This document shows, in pieces, positions 7,880 through 15,644 of a stretch of 49,393 nt of DNA (its first letter is position 1; each line of letters starts with the position of its first letter). The position numbers and the translations under genes were made by a program. The notes beneath the pieces are model-generated. The model searched no databases. It saw only the letters and a list, made by a program, of their open reading frames with translations, and was not told the origin of the DNA. The DNA is from UKL13-2 sp040379385 (GTDB taxonomy: Bacteria > Pseudomonadota > Gammaproteobacteria > Burkholderiales > Usitatibacteraceae): the NCBI GenBank assembly GCA_040379385.1, contig JBEILF010000001.1, positions 1-49,393 of the forward strand. Direction: 5' to 3'.

Positions 7880-8236
7880 TTATCCTTTCCCGCCAGCCCC
7901 GACGCTCGGGCGAATCTGGGCAAAAATGGCCGCTGCCGTCAAAACGTACAAGATTGGTGTGATGACAACTAAATCGATGCGGAACAATCCGATGCCGGAT
8001 AATTGTTGCTTACCAAATACGGCACCAACCTGCAATTCGTAGAGATTAAATATTATCCAAACTAATCCAGCGAGCGCGGCTGAATGCCGAAACCAATCCC
8101 GATTAAATGTGCCGCGAAGCCGCAACGTCTGGATTGCCTGTCCTGCCAACAAAGTTCCTCCGACGAGAAATCCTGCATAGGACAACAGCGCGATAAGCTT
8201 CGCTGGCCCGAAGAAAATCCAGCTCAGTAGTTCCAT
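7880..8236 (-). CDS. Small integral membrane protein, unknown function
   Basis: I do not recognise a family. The 118-residue product is largely hydrophobic, with three or four predicted membrane segments: about residues 9-28 (LIALLSYAGFLVGGTLLAG), 50-70 (AALAGLVWIIFNLYELQVG), and 82-105 (DLVVITPILYVLTAAAIFA). It ends in a short glycine-rich tail. The ATG at 8236 has GAGG eight bases upstream and lies ten bases after the mtgA stop, so it is the last gene of an aroE-mtgA unit. Position suggests, but does not show, a link with cell-envelope synthesis. The frame continues upstream to 8461, but that part overlaps mtgA and is not used. Confidence 0.7.
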   Translation of the reverse strand: MELLSWIFFGPAKLIALLSYAGFLVGGTLLAGQAIQTLRLRGTFNRDWFRHSAALAGLVWIIFNLYELQVGAVFGKQQLSGIGLFRIDLVVITPILYVLTAAAIFAQIRPSVGAGGKG

Positions 8237-8246
8237 TCTGGAAGCC

Positions 8247-8945
8247 TCATGGCAATTGCGCGAGATGCATGCGTTGTTTGATGCCTTCGGCCCGTTTAGC
8301 CAAGTATGGGGAATCGCGGTTTTTGTCAAAAAAACGCGGTCGCGGCAGCATTGCCGCAAGGAGCGCCGCTTGTGATACGTTAAGCTGAGCTGCACTCGTC
8401 CCAAAGTAGTGACGGGCCGCCGCCTCGGCGCCAAAAACGCCATCTCCCCATTCAACGACATTCAGATAAATCTCAAGGATGCGCCTTTTATCCATCACGC
8501 TCTCCATCATGACCGTAATCACGGCTTCTTGGCCCTTGCGAACAAACGAGCGCTCACCCGAAAGAAATAAATTCTTTGCGAGTTGTTGAGAAATTGTCGA
8601 GCCGCCAGCAACGACCTTCCCACGCCGTTCGTTTTTCTCCAGCGCTTTTTGAATACCCTCCCAATCAAAACCGTCGTGGTCAACAAATTTATCGTCTTCA
8701 GAAGTCAGCACAGCACGCTTGAGATGCTCAGAAATCTTGCCATAGGGCATCCATACATACAACAGCTTTGCGGAGGGCGTGGTTTGGCGCATCAAGGTTA
8801 AGCGCGACTCCATAAAGGCGGTGGTGGTTGGATTGTGGCTGCGCCACCAAATGAGACTTGCAAGCAGGTAGGCTTGGAAGGCTGCAACGATGAAGATAAA
8901 GACAACAAACGCGCCGATGAGCGTCTTTTTGATGTGTTTTGCCAC
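8247..8945 (-). CDS. mtgA: Monofunctional biosynthetic peptidoglycan transglycosylase
   Basis: MtgA polymerises lipid II into glycan strands at the outer face of the inner membrane. The protein has one N-terminal membrane helix (about residues 9-32) and a GT51 domain with the catalytic Glu83 in LTSEDDKFVDHDGFD, the GGSTISQQLAKNL motif, and RKGQEAVITVMMESVMDKRRILEIYLN followed by GAEAAARHYF. I chose GTG at 8945, giving 232 residues, because GAAGG precedes it by five bases and it begins just after the aroE stop; the ATG at 9014 would overlap aroE by 61 bases and add an atypical basic leader. Confidence 0.93.
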   Translation of the reverse strand: MAKHIKKTLIGAFVVFIFIVAAFQAYLLASLIWWRSHNPTTTAFMESRLTLMRQTTPSAKLLYVWMPYGKISEHLKRAVLTSEDDKFVDHDGFDWEGIQKALEKNERRGKVVAGGSTISQQLAKNLFLSGERSFVRKGQEAVITVMMESVMDKRRILEIYLNVVEWGDGVFGAEAAARHYFGTSAAQLNVSQAALLAAMLPRPRFFDKNRDSPYLAKRAEGIKQRMHLAQLP

Positions 8946-8953
8946 AGACGCCT

Positions 8954-9787
8954 TCAAAGCGCGGCCCGAATAGATGCGATGACTGGCCGTGTGTCTGGGT
9001 GAGCGCCGCGCCAAACAAAAAAGGCCTCGGCCGCTTGCTCTACCAACATGCCGATACCGTCAGTGATGGTTGCTCCAGCATTTTCGGCTAACTGGAGAAA
9101 TGGCGTGACACCCCTAGCGTAGGTCATATCATAGGCCAAGCTATTTGGCGCGAAGCATGACGCAGGAATCGCCAGTGGAGACGATAAGCTGGCTGAAGTT
9201 GAGTTGATCACAATGTCGAAGCTGAGGCGGTCAAGTTGGTCAGGCTCGATCGCCAAGATTGAACCCCTCGATACCTCGGCGGTGAATTGCTTTGCTAGGG
9301 TAGCGGCCTTGGCAAACGTCCGATTCGCGATTGCAAGCTGTGCAGGATTTGCATCTGCCAGGGCACCGATCACACCACGCGCAGCACCGCCGCACCCAAC
9401 AAGCAGAATACGCTGTCCACAGAGCTCGCGCCCGAGGTTCTTGCGGAGGTCATTAACCAAGCCGACGCCGTCGGTATTGTCCGCGTAAATCGAAGAACGA
9501 ACAACGCCACCACGGAAACAAAGTGTGTTTGCGGCGCCAGCAACCCTAGCTCGGAGGGAGGATTCGGTAGAATACGCGAAAGCCTCCAGTTTGAACGGAG
9601 CGGTGACGTTCATTCCGCAGCCCCCGCCAAGACGAAACTCTTCAGCGACTTTAGCAAAGTCGCCAATCGGTGCCTCGATGGCGATGTAGTTGAGACGATG
9701 CCCGAGTTGGCGGGCAAATGCAGCATGAATTTCTGGCGACCTGGAGTGGCTGATCGGGTTGCCCACCACGGCGTATTTATCAATCAT
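8954..9787 (-). CDS. aroE: Shikimate dehydrogenase (NADP+)
   Basis: AroE reduces 3-dehydroshikimate to shikimate in aromatic amino-acid synthesis. The 277-residue protein shows the substrate-binding N-terminus (VVGNPISHSRSPEIHAAFA), the catalytic lysine in NVTAPFK (Lys66), the partner aspartate in NTDGVG (Asp106), the dinucleotide loop VGCGGAARG, the NADP-type ANRTFAKA, and the C-terminal DGIGMLVEQAAEAF. Length is standard. It is first in a minus-strand unit with mtgA and the small membrane protein. The start lies 268 bases from glnA, and the divergent space holds the NtrC-like sites, so nitrogen status could affect it too; that is speculation. Confidence 0.96.
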   Translation of the reverse strand: MIDKYAVVGNPISHSRSPEIHAAFARQLGHRLNYIAIEAPIGDFAKVAEEFRLGGGCGMNVTAPFKLEAFAYSTESSLRARVAGAANTLCFRGGVVRSSIYADNTDGVGLVNDLRKNLGRELCGQRILLVGCGGAARGVIGALADANPAQLAIANRTFAKAATLAKQFTAEVSRGSILAIEPDQLDRLSFDIVINSTSASLSSPLAIPASCFAPNSLAYDMTYARGVTPFLQLAENAGATITDGIGMLVEQAAEAFFVWRGAHPDTRPVIASIRAAL

Positions 9788-9831
9788 TCTGCCCCCAAAT
9801 CAGCAATGTCGGAAAAACACAAATACGCAAT

Positions 9832-9846
9832 GCACCAAGTTGATGC
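9832..9846 (+). promoter_or_regulatory. Candidate NtrC-binding site 1 upstream of glnA
   Basis: The sequence fits GCAC-N7-GTGC with one mismatch (GCAC, seven bases, ATGC). Its centre lies about 139 bases before the start point expected from the sigma-54 promoter at 9952-9967. It is 43 bp, about four helical turns, from site 2, so both would face the same side of the DNA, as in enhancer pairs for NtrC. Confidence 0.6.
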
Positions 9847-9874
9847 TCCATCATGAAGCGCGTTTTGGCACTAC

Positions 9875-9889
9875 GCACCAAAACAGCGC
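9875..9889 (+). promoter_or_regulatory. Candidate NtrC-binding site 2 upstream of glnA
   Basis: GCAC, seven bases, GCGC again differs from the GCAC-N7-GTGC consensus at one position and shares the GCACCAA left half with site 1. Its centre is about 96 bases before the expected start point, a position typical of NtrC enhancers at glnA promoters. Confidence 0.55.
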
Positions 9890-9951
9890 AGAAAAAACAC
9901 AAAATCCATTTCAAATAGCAATTTCGTTAGAGCGCGCGGCAGATCTGCGCG

Positions 9952-9967
9952 TGGCATGTTTTGTGCT
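9952..9967 (+). promoter_or_regulatory. Sigma-54 promoter of glnA
   Basis: TGGCATGTTTTGTGCT matches the sigma-54 consensus TGGCACG-N4-TTGC[AT] at all but two specified positions and keeps the invariant GG and GC exactly ten bases apart. Transcription should start about 11 bases later, near 9977, leaving a leader of roughly 80 bases before the glnA ATG. With two NtrC-like sites upstream and ntrB-ntrC downstream this is a strong case for nitrogen-regulated expression. Confidence 0.8.
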
Positions 9968-10055
9968 GATTAGTCGAAAACGCACGTACTCCGGCTAAAT
10001 CTGGGGCGTAGCGTCTGGTCTCAGGTTTTCCGCATACCTTAAACAGGAGAGTCTC

Positions 10056-11465
10056 ATGGTTGTCGCAGATGTAATGAAGTTGGTAGAGCAAAACGAAGTC
10101 AAGTTTGTCGATTTCCGTTTTACCGATACAAAGGGAAAAGAACAACACGTTTCAGTGCCGGTAAAGTCATTCAACGAGGCTAAGTTTACAGAGGGTCATG
10201 CGTTCGATGGATCCTCAATTGCAGGTTGGAAGGGTATTGAAGCGTCTGACATGCTGCTAATGCCCGACCCGCGCACCGCAGTTCTTGATCCTTTTTTTGA
10301 CGAGCCTACCCTGATTTTGACTTGCGATGTAATTGAACCCTCCACCGGCAAAGGATACGACCGCGATCCGCGCTCCCTTGCCCGCCGGGGAGAAGCCTAT
10401 CTGAAGGCGAGCGGTATCGGCGATGTGGCGTATTTCGGTCCGGAACCAGAGTTCTTCATTTTTGACTCAGTCGAGTGGAATGTGGATATGTCGGGAAGTT
10501 CATGTAAGGTGTTTTCCGAAGAAGCCGCATGGTCTACCGGTGAGAAATTTGAAGGCGGCAACCTTGGGCACCGGCCTCTAGTCAAAGGTGGCTACTTTCC
10601 CGTCCCTCCAGTGGATCAACTACAGGATATTCGTTCGGCCATGTGTATCGCGCTCGAAAACATGGGCGTCGAAGTTGAAGTGCACCATCATGAAGTTGCA
10701 ACTGCGGGTCAGTGCGAGATCGGAACCAAATTTGCCCCACTCGTACAGCGCGCCGACTGGACCCAATTACTTAAGTATGTCGTTCTCAATGTGGCACACA
10801 GCTATGGCAAAACAGCAACCTTCATGCCAAAACCGATCGTCGGTGACAACGGATCCGGGATGCATGTACACCAATCAGTTTGGAAAGATGGGAAAAATCT
10901 GTTCGCTGGGAATGGCTATGCTGGCCTGTCAGAGTTCGCCCTTTACTACATCGGCGGCATCATCAAACACGCACGAGCGCTAAACGCCATCACCAACCCG
11001 GGCACTAATTCCTACAAACGGCTTGTACCCGGTTTTGAAGCCCCAGTTAAACTGGCCTACTCGGCGCGCAACCGCTCGGCGTCGATTCGTGTGCCATATG
11101 TGCAATCTGATAAGGCTCGTCGCATTGAAGTTCGCTTCCCCGACCCAACGGCCAACCCATATCTTGCCTTCACTGCAATGATGATGGCTGGACTCGATGG
11201 TGTGCAAAATAAAATTCACCCAGGCGACCCATCAGACAAGAACCTCTACGATTTGCCGCCGGAAGAGGACGCAAAAATCCCGACCGTGTGTTCGTCGCTC
11301 GACCAAGCCCTCGAGCATCTTGATAAGGATCGCGAGTTCTTGACCCGTGGCGGCGTGTTCTCCAATGAGATGATCGACGCCTACATTGAATTGAAAATGG
11401 CGGATGTCACGCGCTTCCGCATGACAACGCATCCAGTCGAGTACGATATGTATTACTCATCCTAG
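10056..11465 (+). CDS. glnA: Glutamine synthetase type I
   Basis: Glutamine synthetase joins ammonia and glutamate using ATP and is the main entry point for ammonium. The 469-residue protein has the type I (GSI-beta) layout: beta-grasp N-terminus with FVDFRFTDTKGKEQH, HAFDGSSIAGW, the metal ligands in FGPEPEFFIFD, the glutamate-binding NGSGMHVHQS, the ATP loop KRLVPGFEAP, and the adenylylation loop NLYDLPPEE with Tyr398, so control by GlnE is expected. An AGGAG sits eight bases before the ATG. A terminator follows at once. The sigma-54 promoter and NtrC sites upstream link its expression to nitrogen supply. Confidence 0.98.
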   Translation: MVVADVMKLVEQNEVKFVDFRFTDTKGKEQHVSVPVKSFNEAKFTEGHAFDGSSIAGWKGIEASDMLLMPDPRTAVLDPFFDEPTLILTCDVIEPSTGKGYDRDPRSLARRGEAYLKASGIGDVAYFGPEPEFFIFDSVEWNVDMSGSSCKVFSEEAAWSTGEKFEGGNLGHRPLVKGGYFPVPPVDQLQDIRSAMCIALENMGVEVEVHHHEVATAGQCEIGTKFAPLVQRADWTQLLKYVVLNVAHSYGKTATFMPKPIVGDNGSGMHVHQSVWKDGKNLFAGNGYAGLSEFALYYIGGIIKHARALNAITNPGTNSYKRLVPGFEAPVKLAYSARNRSASIRVPYVQSDKARRIEVRFPDPTANPYLAFTAMMMAGLDGVQNKIHPGDPSDKNLYDLPPEEDAKIPTVCSSLDQALEHLDKDREFLTRGGVFSNEMIDAYIELKMADVTRFRMTTHPVEYDMYYSS

Positions 11466-11502
11466 TCAAAAATACCTGTGTTGAATAAAGCAAGAACTAA
11501 AG

Positions 11503-11528
11503 GGCGGCTTTACAGCCGCTCTTTTTTT
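11503..11528 (+). terminator. Intrinsic terminator of glnA
   Basis: GCGGCT at 11504-11509 pairs with AGCCGC at 11514-11519 around a four-base loop, followed by TCTTTTTTT. It lies about 40 bases after the glnA stop and should separate glnA from the DUF4124 gene, at least partly. Confidence 0.88.
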
Positions 11529-11671
11529 GCCCGAGAAATCGTACGGCAACGCTATAGGTAGTGACCACCCCAGTGAATTTCGCTATCCATTGGATTGAAA
11601 TCCTCGGGCTTCAGTCGCAAACTATCTTCCCTCGTATGACTTCTCAGCCGTGGTAGAAGGCTGCTATCTGT

Positions 11672-12541
11672 ATGAATCTCCTGCGCCTTTTCTTGCTGCT
11701 CTCGTTGGCCCCCGGAATATTCGGCGCATCAAACGTGTTAGCGCAGGGTCTTGGTGTGTACAAACATGTCGATCCAACGGGCAGGACGACCTACTCCAAC
11801 CTGCCCATCAAAGGGGCTAAGGTTGTCGAGCTGAGCCCCCTGACCGTATTGCCAAAGTCACAGACAGTCACGATTGCCGCCGCCCCCCAGGTGCCACCAG
11901 TGGACGCGCGGCCAAACCCATCCACTCTTAACGAAGCGCGGGCGCGCCAACCTAGCGCATTGTCCCAGACGTCTTTTGAGACCCCAGCCGCTCAAGTCGA
12001 AACATTGCAGCAAATCGCACCCAACCCATCGCTAACCAGTCCGTCTCCGGCGACGGCCTCTGCGCCACAGAAGGCCACGCCAAGCGATTCTCGGCGTACT
12101 CCTAGCGCCGCAACCCATGGCGGCGCGAACACGGTTATTGCAACACAACGGCGACGTGAAGAAGTTCGCCGCCGCATCATTGAGGCGGAGATTGATGCTG
12201 AAGCGCAACTGCTTGGTGAGGCACAAGCTTCTCTCCAGCGAGAGCAATCGAAGAGCGTAGCCATGCGCTCTTTGCGTGCTGCGATCACCCTTGAAGAGCG
12301 TGCGGTCACTGGAAAGCAGATACCCGGCGACGATATCGCTGCCACAAAGATGGTCGTGGAACGACATTTTGAGCGGGTCCGAGAACTACAGGATCGGGTG
12401 CTAACCCATGAGGAGAACCTTGCCGAGCTTACAGCGCAATTGCGGGCACCTACCCGATCTACCGCGCTGAAGACGGTTGGCACAGCGCGCTCAAACGCAA
12501 TTGTGTCGACGGCGCAACTTGGTGGCCCCGGAGGCCACTAG
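11672..12541 (+). CDS. Secreted DUF4124-domain protein with coiled coil
   Basis: The 289-residue product has a cleavable-looking signal peptide (to about residue 25, ...SNVLAQG), then a short DUF4124 module (VYKHVDPTGRTTYSNLPIKGAKVVEL, residues 29-54). A proline/alanine/threonine-rich linker runs to about 150, and a charged helical region (TQRRREEVRRRIIEAEIDAEAQLL..., about 155-255) is likely a coiled coil. Function is unknown; the protein is expected in the periplasm. DUF4124 genes between glnA and ntrB recur in betaproteobacteria, so a link with nitrogen metabolism is plausible but untested. It is flanked by terminators on both sides and so is probably its own unit. Confidence 0.85.
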   Translation: MNLLRLFLLLSLAPGIFGASNVLAQGLGVYKHVDPTGRTTYSNLPIKGAKVVELSPLTVLPKSQTVTIAAAPQVPPVDARPNPSTLNEARARQPSALSQTSFETPAAQVETLQQIAPNPSLTSPSPATASAPQKATPSDSRRTPSAATHGGANTVIATQRRREEVRRRIIEAEIDAEAQLLGEAQASLQREQSKSVAMRSLRAAITLEERAVTGKQIPGDDIAATKMVVERHFERVRELQDRVLTHEENLAELTAQLRAPTRSTALKTVGTARSNAIVSTAQLGGPGGH

Positions 12542-12583
12542 CAAAATCAGACTCCTTTCGATTGGTTTGTCCGATCGAAGTTG

Positions 12584-12621
12584 AACGCCGAAGACCGAAC
12601 GATCTTCGGCGTTTTTTTTTT
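12584..12621 (+). terminator. Intrinsic terminator after the DUF4124 gene
   Basis: AACGCCGAAGA at 12584-12594 pairs with TCTTCGGCGTT at 12603-12613 over an eight-base loop, continuing straight into a run of T. This strong hairpin lies 80 bases before ntrB, so ntrBC either relies on readthrough or has a promoter in 12622-12699. Confidence 0.92.
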
Positions 12622-12699
12622 GGCGATTGGCATACTGTCTTCATTTGCATCCTGGCCGACCGCTGGCAAGGAACTTGCTATGGATGGAGAGGGTAAAAC

Positions 12700-13815
12700 T
12701 TGAAACAACAAAATCGACAACAACTACGCGATGCCTCGCCATTGAATAACTATCAAGGTCTCGATCTCATTGCCACAGCAGTGATGATAGTGGATGGAAA
12801 ACTCCGATTGGTGCATGCGAACACTTCAGCAGAATACTTGTTTGCATTTAGCCGCAGGAACGCCATTGGCTCGCCGTTGGGCAGGGTGGTTCAGGACAAT
12901 AGACAAGATGGCGGAGTCTTTACGCTGCTAGGCCAAGTACTGATGTCTGAATCTGGCTTTAGCGAATCCAGCCTTTCTATCGTAACTGGAGCTGGCCAAA
13001 CCCTCCATTGCTCGTGTGTTGCAACACCAATTGACACCGGTGAAATCGTGCTTGAATTTAAGCCGCTCGACCAACACCTAAAGATTGCGCGAGAAGAAAA
13101 ACTGTTGGAGCAGCAAAAACTACATCGGGAGCTAATCCGCAATCTTGCACATGAAATCAAGAATCCGCTTGGAGGCATTCGAGGAGCAGCGCAGCTACTG
13201 GAGCGCGAGCTGCCAGATGATACTTTTTCGGAATACACACAAGTCATCGTCAAAGAAGCCGACCGCTTACAGTCCCTCGTGGACCGATTACTAACACCCC
13301 ACCGGCTTCCCAAAATAGAGCCGGTGAACATTCACGAGGTTCTCGAGTACGTGCGTTCACTCCTGATTGCCGAGTTTCCAGAAACATTATTTATTGACCG
13401 TGACTACGATACCAGCATGCCGGAGCTGCTTGCAGACCGAGAGCAGTTAATTCAGGCGATGCTAAACATTGCGCGTAATGCCGCGCAGGCGACTGGCGGC
13501 ATAGGAAGGATTCGATTTCAAACCCGTATCGCGCGCCAAGTCACAATCGTTCGCGAACGGTTTCGTTTAGCCATTGAAATTCGGATTTGTGATTCGGGTC
13601 CTGGGATACCGGAGAAGCTGAAAGACACCGTCTTCTACCCACTCGTTACGGGACGCGAAGGCGGTACGGGCGTCGGCCTATCGCTGGCTCAAAGTTTTGT
13701 GAATCAGCATGCTGGCGTCATCGAGTTTGATAGCGCTCCGGGCAATACGCAGTTTGTCGTGACAATTCCAGTGAGAAGCAAAGAGCAATTGAAAGAAGTA
13801 CGACCTACGCCGTGA
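12700..13815 (+). CDS. glnL: Nitrogen-regulation sensor kinase/phosphatase NtrB (GlnL)
   Basis: NtrB phosphorylates or dephosphorylates NtrC according to PII state; it is cytoplasmic, and no membrane helices are seen. The 371-residue protein has an N-terminal PAS domain (about 20-125), a HisKA dimerisation helix with the H-box LIRNLAHEIKNPLGGIRGAAQ (His151), and a HATPase domain with N-box NIARNAAQAT, DSGPGIPEKLKDTVFYP and TGREGGTGVGLSLAQ. This NtrB-type G2 region is typical. The start is TTG at 12700, eight to ten bases after GGAGAGGG; a nearby ATG at 12680 soon hits a stop. It pairs with ntrC 54 bases downstream. Confidence 0.95.
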   Translation: MKQQNRQQLRDASPLNNYQGLDLIATAVMIVDGKLRLVHANTSAEYLFAFSRRNAIGSPLGRVVQDNRQDGGVFTLLGQVLMSESGFSESSLSIVTGAGQTLHCSCVATPIDTGEIVLEFKPLDQHLKIAREEKLLEQQKLHRELIRNLAHEIKNPLGGIRGAAQLLERELPDDTFSEYTQVIVKEADRLQSLVDRLLTPHRLPKIEPVNIHEVLEYVRSLLIAEFPETLFIDRDYDTSMPELLADREQLIQAMLNIARNAAQATGGIGRIRFQTRIARQVTIVRERFRLAIEIRICDSGPGIPEKLKDTVFYPLVTGREGGTGVGLSLAQSFVNQHAGVIEFDSAPGNTQFVVTIPVRSKEQLKEVRPTP

Positions 13816-13869
13816 ACCGAGCTTGGTAGCCTGTTCGCACACGGCACGGCAACAAACAAAGGATTCGTA

Positions 13870-15279
13870 ATGAAACCGGTGTGGATTATTGATGACGATA
13901 AGTCGATTCGATGGGTGATTGAAAAGGCGCTCACGCGCGAAGGCATCGAGTACAAGTCATTCGCAGCAGCACATGAAGGGCTGGAGGCCCTCGACGACCA
14001 ACCGCCGCAAGTTGTAATTAGTGACATCAGGATGCCCGGAACATCGGGGCTTGACTTCATGCAAAAGCTAAAACAGAAGTTGCCGACGACGCCCGTCATC
14101 ATCATGACGGCTTACTCGGATTTGGAAAGTGCCGTCGCCGCATTCCAAGGGGGCGCGTTTGAGTACCTGCCGAAGCCTTTTGACATCGACCACGCAGTCG
14201 AATTGATCCGACGAGCGATAGATGAGTCTTGCCATGTTAGTCCGCAATCAGATCCAGACAAAGCGGAGACTGCGCCCGAAATACTGGGTTCTGCCCCGTC
14301 TATGCAAGAGGTGTTTCGGGCGGTTGGGCGGCTTTCGCAATCGCACGCGACGATACTCATCACCGGTGAGTCGGGGAGCGGCAAAGAGCTGGTTGCGCAC
14401 GCGCTGCATCGTCACAGTCTGCGCGCGGCCAAGCCGTTTATTGCAATCAACACCGCAGCAATCCCAAAGGATCTATTGGAGAGCGAGCTGTTCGGGCATG
14501 AGCGAGGTGCCTTTACCGGCGCAGCCACGACAAGGCGCGGTCGATTTGAGCAAGCGGAGGGGGGCACGCTGTTCTTGGACGAAATTGGCGACATGCCAGC
14601 GGAGTTGCAAACGCGCCTGCTAAGGGTGCTGTCTGACGGACAGTTTTACCGCGTTGGCGGACACCTGCCCTTGACCGCCAACGTGCGTGTTATTGCCGCC
14701 ACGCACCAAGACCTAGAGCAACGCGTAAAACTTGGTTTGTTTCGCGAGGACTTGTACCACCGGCTCAATGTCATTCGACTGCGGCTGCCTGCCCTGCGCG
14801 AGAGGCGCGAAGATGTCCCCTTACTAGCAAAACATTTTTTGACAAAAAGTGCACACGAGCTTGGCGTGGATGTGAAGCGGCTGTCGGACGCTGCGACAGC
14901 ATATTTGACCGGGCTGGAATTTCCGGGCAACGTCCGTCAACTGGAAAACATTTGTCACTGGATCACAGTCATGGCACCAGGTCAGCAAGTCGAGATAGCA
15001 GACTTGCCTCCTGATGTACGGGTCAACGACAAGACCGCTGTGACAGATTCAAACTGGCAGCGGGCACTGGAACGTGAAGTTACAGCGTCGCTGGCTCGCG
15101 GGGATCGCAACATTTTTGATGGCTTGAATCGGGCGTTTGAGACCGCGCTAATATTGAGGGCGCTGGAACATACCGCAGGCAAACGAATTGAAGCGGCAAC
15201 CCTGCTCGGCATTGGCCGAAACACGCTTACCCGAAAAATCGCAGAGCTGAATCTTTCGGCGGAAAGCAAGGGGGAGTAA
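13870..15279 (+). CDS. glnG: Nitrogen-regulation response regulator NtrC (GlnG)
   Basis: NtrC is the sigma-54 enhancer-binding activator phosphorylated by NtrB. The 469-residue protein has all three domains: a receiver (1-118) with Asp52 in ISDIRMPG; an AAA+ domain with Walker A GESGSGKE at 166-173, the sigma-54-contacting GAFTGA loop at 213-218 and Walker B GGTLFLDEIGD at 231-241; and a C-terminal Fis-type helix-turn-helix (KRIEAATLLGIGRNTLTRKIAEL). It should act on the glnA promoter at 9952-9967 through sites at 9832 and 9875. The order glnA-DUF4124-ntrB-ntrC keeps sensor, regulator and target together. Confidence 0.97.
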   Translation: MKPVWIIDDDKSIRWVIEKALTREGIEYKSFAAAHEGLEALDDQPPQVVISDIRMPGTSGLDFMQKLKQKLPTTPVIIMTAYSDLESAVAAFQGGAFEYLPKPFDIDHAVELIRRAIDESCHVSPQSDPDKAETAPEILGSAPSMQEVFRAVGRLSQSHATILITGESGSGKELVAHALHRHSLRAAKPFIAINTAAIPKDLLESELFGHERGAFTGAATTRRGRFEQAEGGTLFLDEIGDMPAELQTRLLRVLSDGQFYRVGGHLPLTANVRVIAATHQDLEQRVKLGLFREDLYHRLNVIRLRLPALRERREDVPLLAKHFLTKSAHELGVDVKRLSDAATAYLTGLEFPGNVRQLENICHWITVMAPGQQVEIADLPPDVRVNDKTAVTDSNWQRALEREVTASLARGDRNIFDGLNRAFETALILRALEHTAGKRIEAATLLGIGRNTLTRKIAELNLSAESKGE

Positions 15280-15346
15280 CGCCTTTCAGGCAAAAACCCG
15301 TGAAAACATCCGTCAATGCTAGGGTTTGGTCTTTGGGCTGACGGCT

Positions 15347-15398
15347 AGACGAGTATCCAACTTTCTCCCGCTGGCGAAACCGTTGGAAATGCTCGTCT
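15347..15398. repeat. Interrupted inverted repeat abutting repeat copy A
   Basis: AGACGAG at 15347-15353 pairs with CTCGTCT at 15392-15398, with an inner CCAAC/GTTGG pair. Its right arm overlaps the left end of repeat copy A. It may be a terminator-like structure after ntrC (no T-run) or part of a larger composite repeat. A further CCGTCA/TGACGG pair lies between 15305 and 15345. Confidence 0.4.
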
Positions 15399-15644
15399 GA
15401 ACATTTCATACGGGCGCGTTGGAAAGCGGGCGAGTAGGTGAACAGGCGAGCGGTTTTTGCCTGACCGACCACAGCATAGCGGGCTATGCTTCGACAGCAA
15501 GGCGCAACATTGCCGTCGAATCGCCCGCGAGCGACCCTGCCGCCCGCATCCACAGCAAAACAGAAGCCAGCCAAATTGGTTTGCTAATCGCCCACAGCCA
15601 ACCTCCTTCTACGCAAGCGGCGACCCATGAGATATTCAGGCTAG
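15392..15644 (+). repeat. Short inverted-repeat element (MITE-like), copy A
   Basis: This 253-base block is about 86% identical, by hand alignment, to the block at 32439-32692 in the same orientation and over its full length, with only one single-base gap. Its ends are imperfect inverted repeats (CTGAACATTTCAT on the left, ATGAGATATTCAG on the right). Inside is a perfect hairpin AGCATAG-CGGG-CTATGCT. It encodes no transposase. It occupies the middle of the 537-base gap between ntrC and the HMG-CoA lyase-like gene. The non-coding, palindromic design suggests a mobile element moved by an enzyme encoded elsewhere. Confidence 0.85.

Noticed and set aside
11992..12483. A 163-codon minus-strand frame in the DUF4124 gene
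   Set aside because: It is a Ser/Arg/Cys-rich antisense shadow of a gene with a signal peptide and a good domain match.
15227..15574. Minus-strand frame of 115 codons over the end of ntrC and repeat copy A, similar to one in copy B
   Set aside because: The similarity (CRSIARYAV-GQAK) follows from the DNA repeat; the copies differ by a one-base indel and extend into unrelated flanks.
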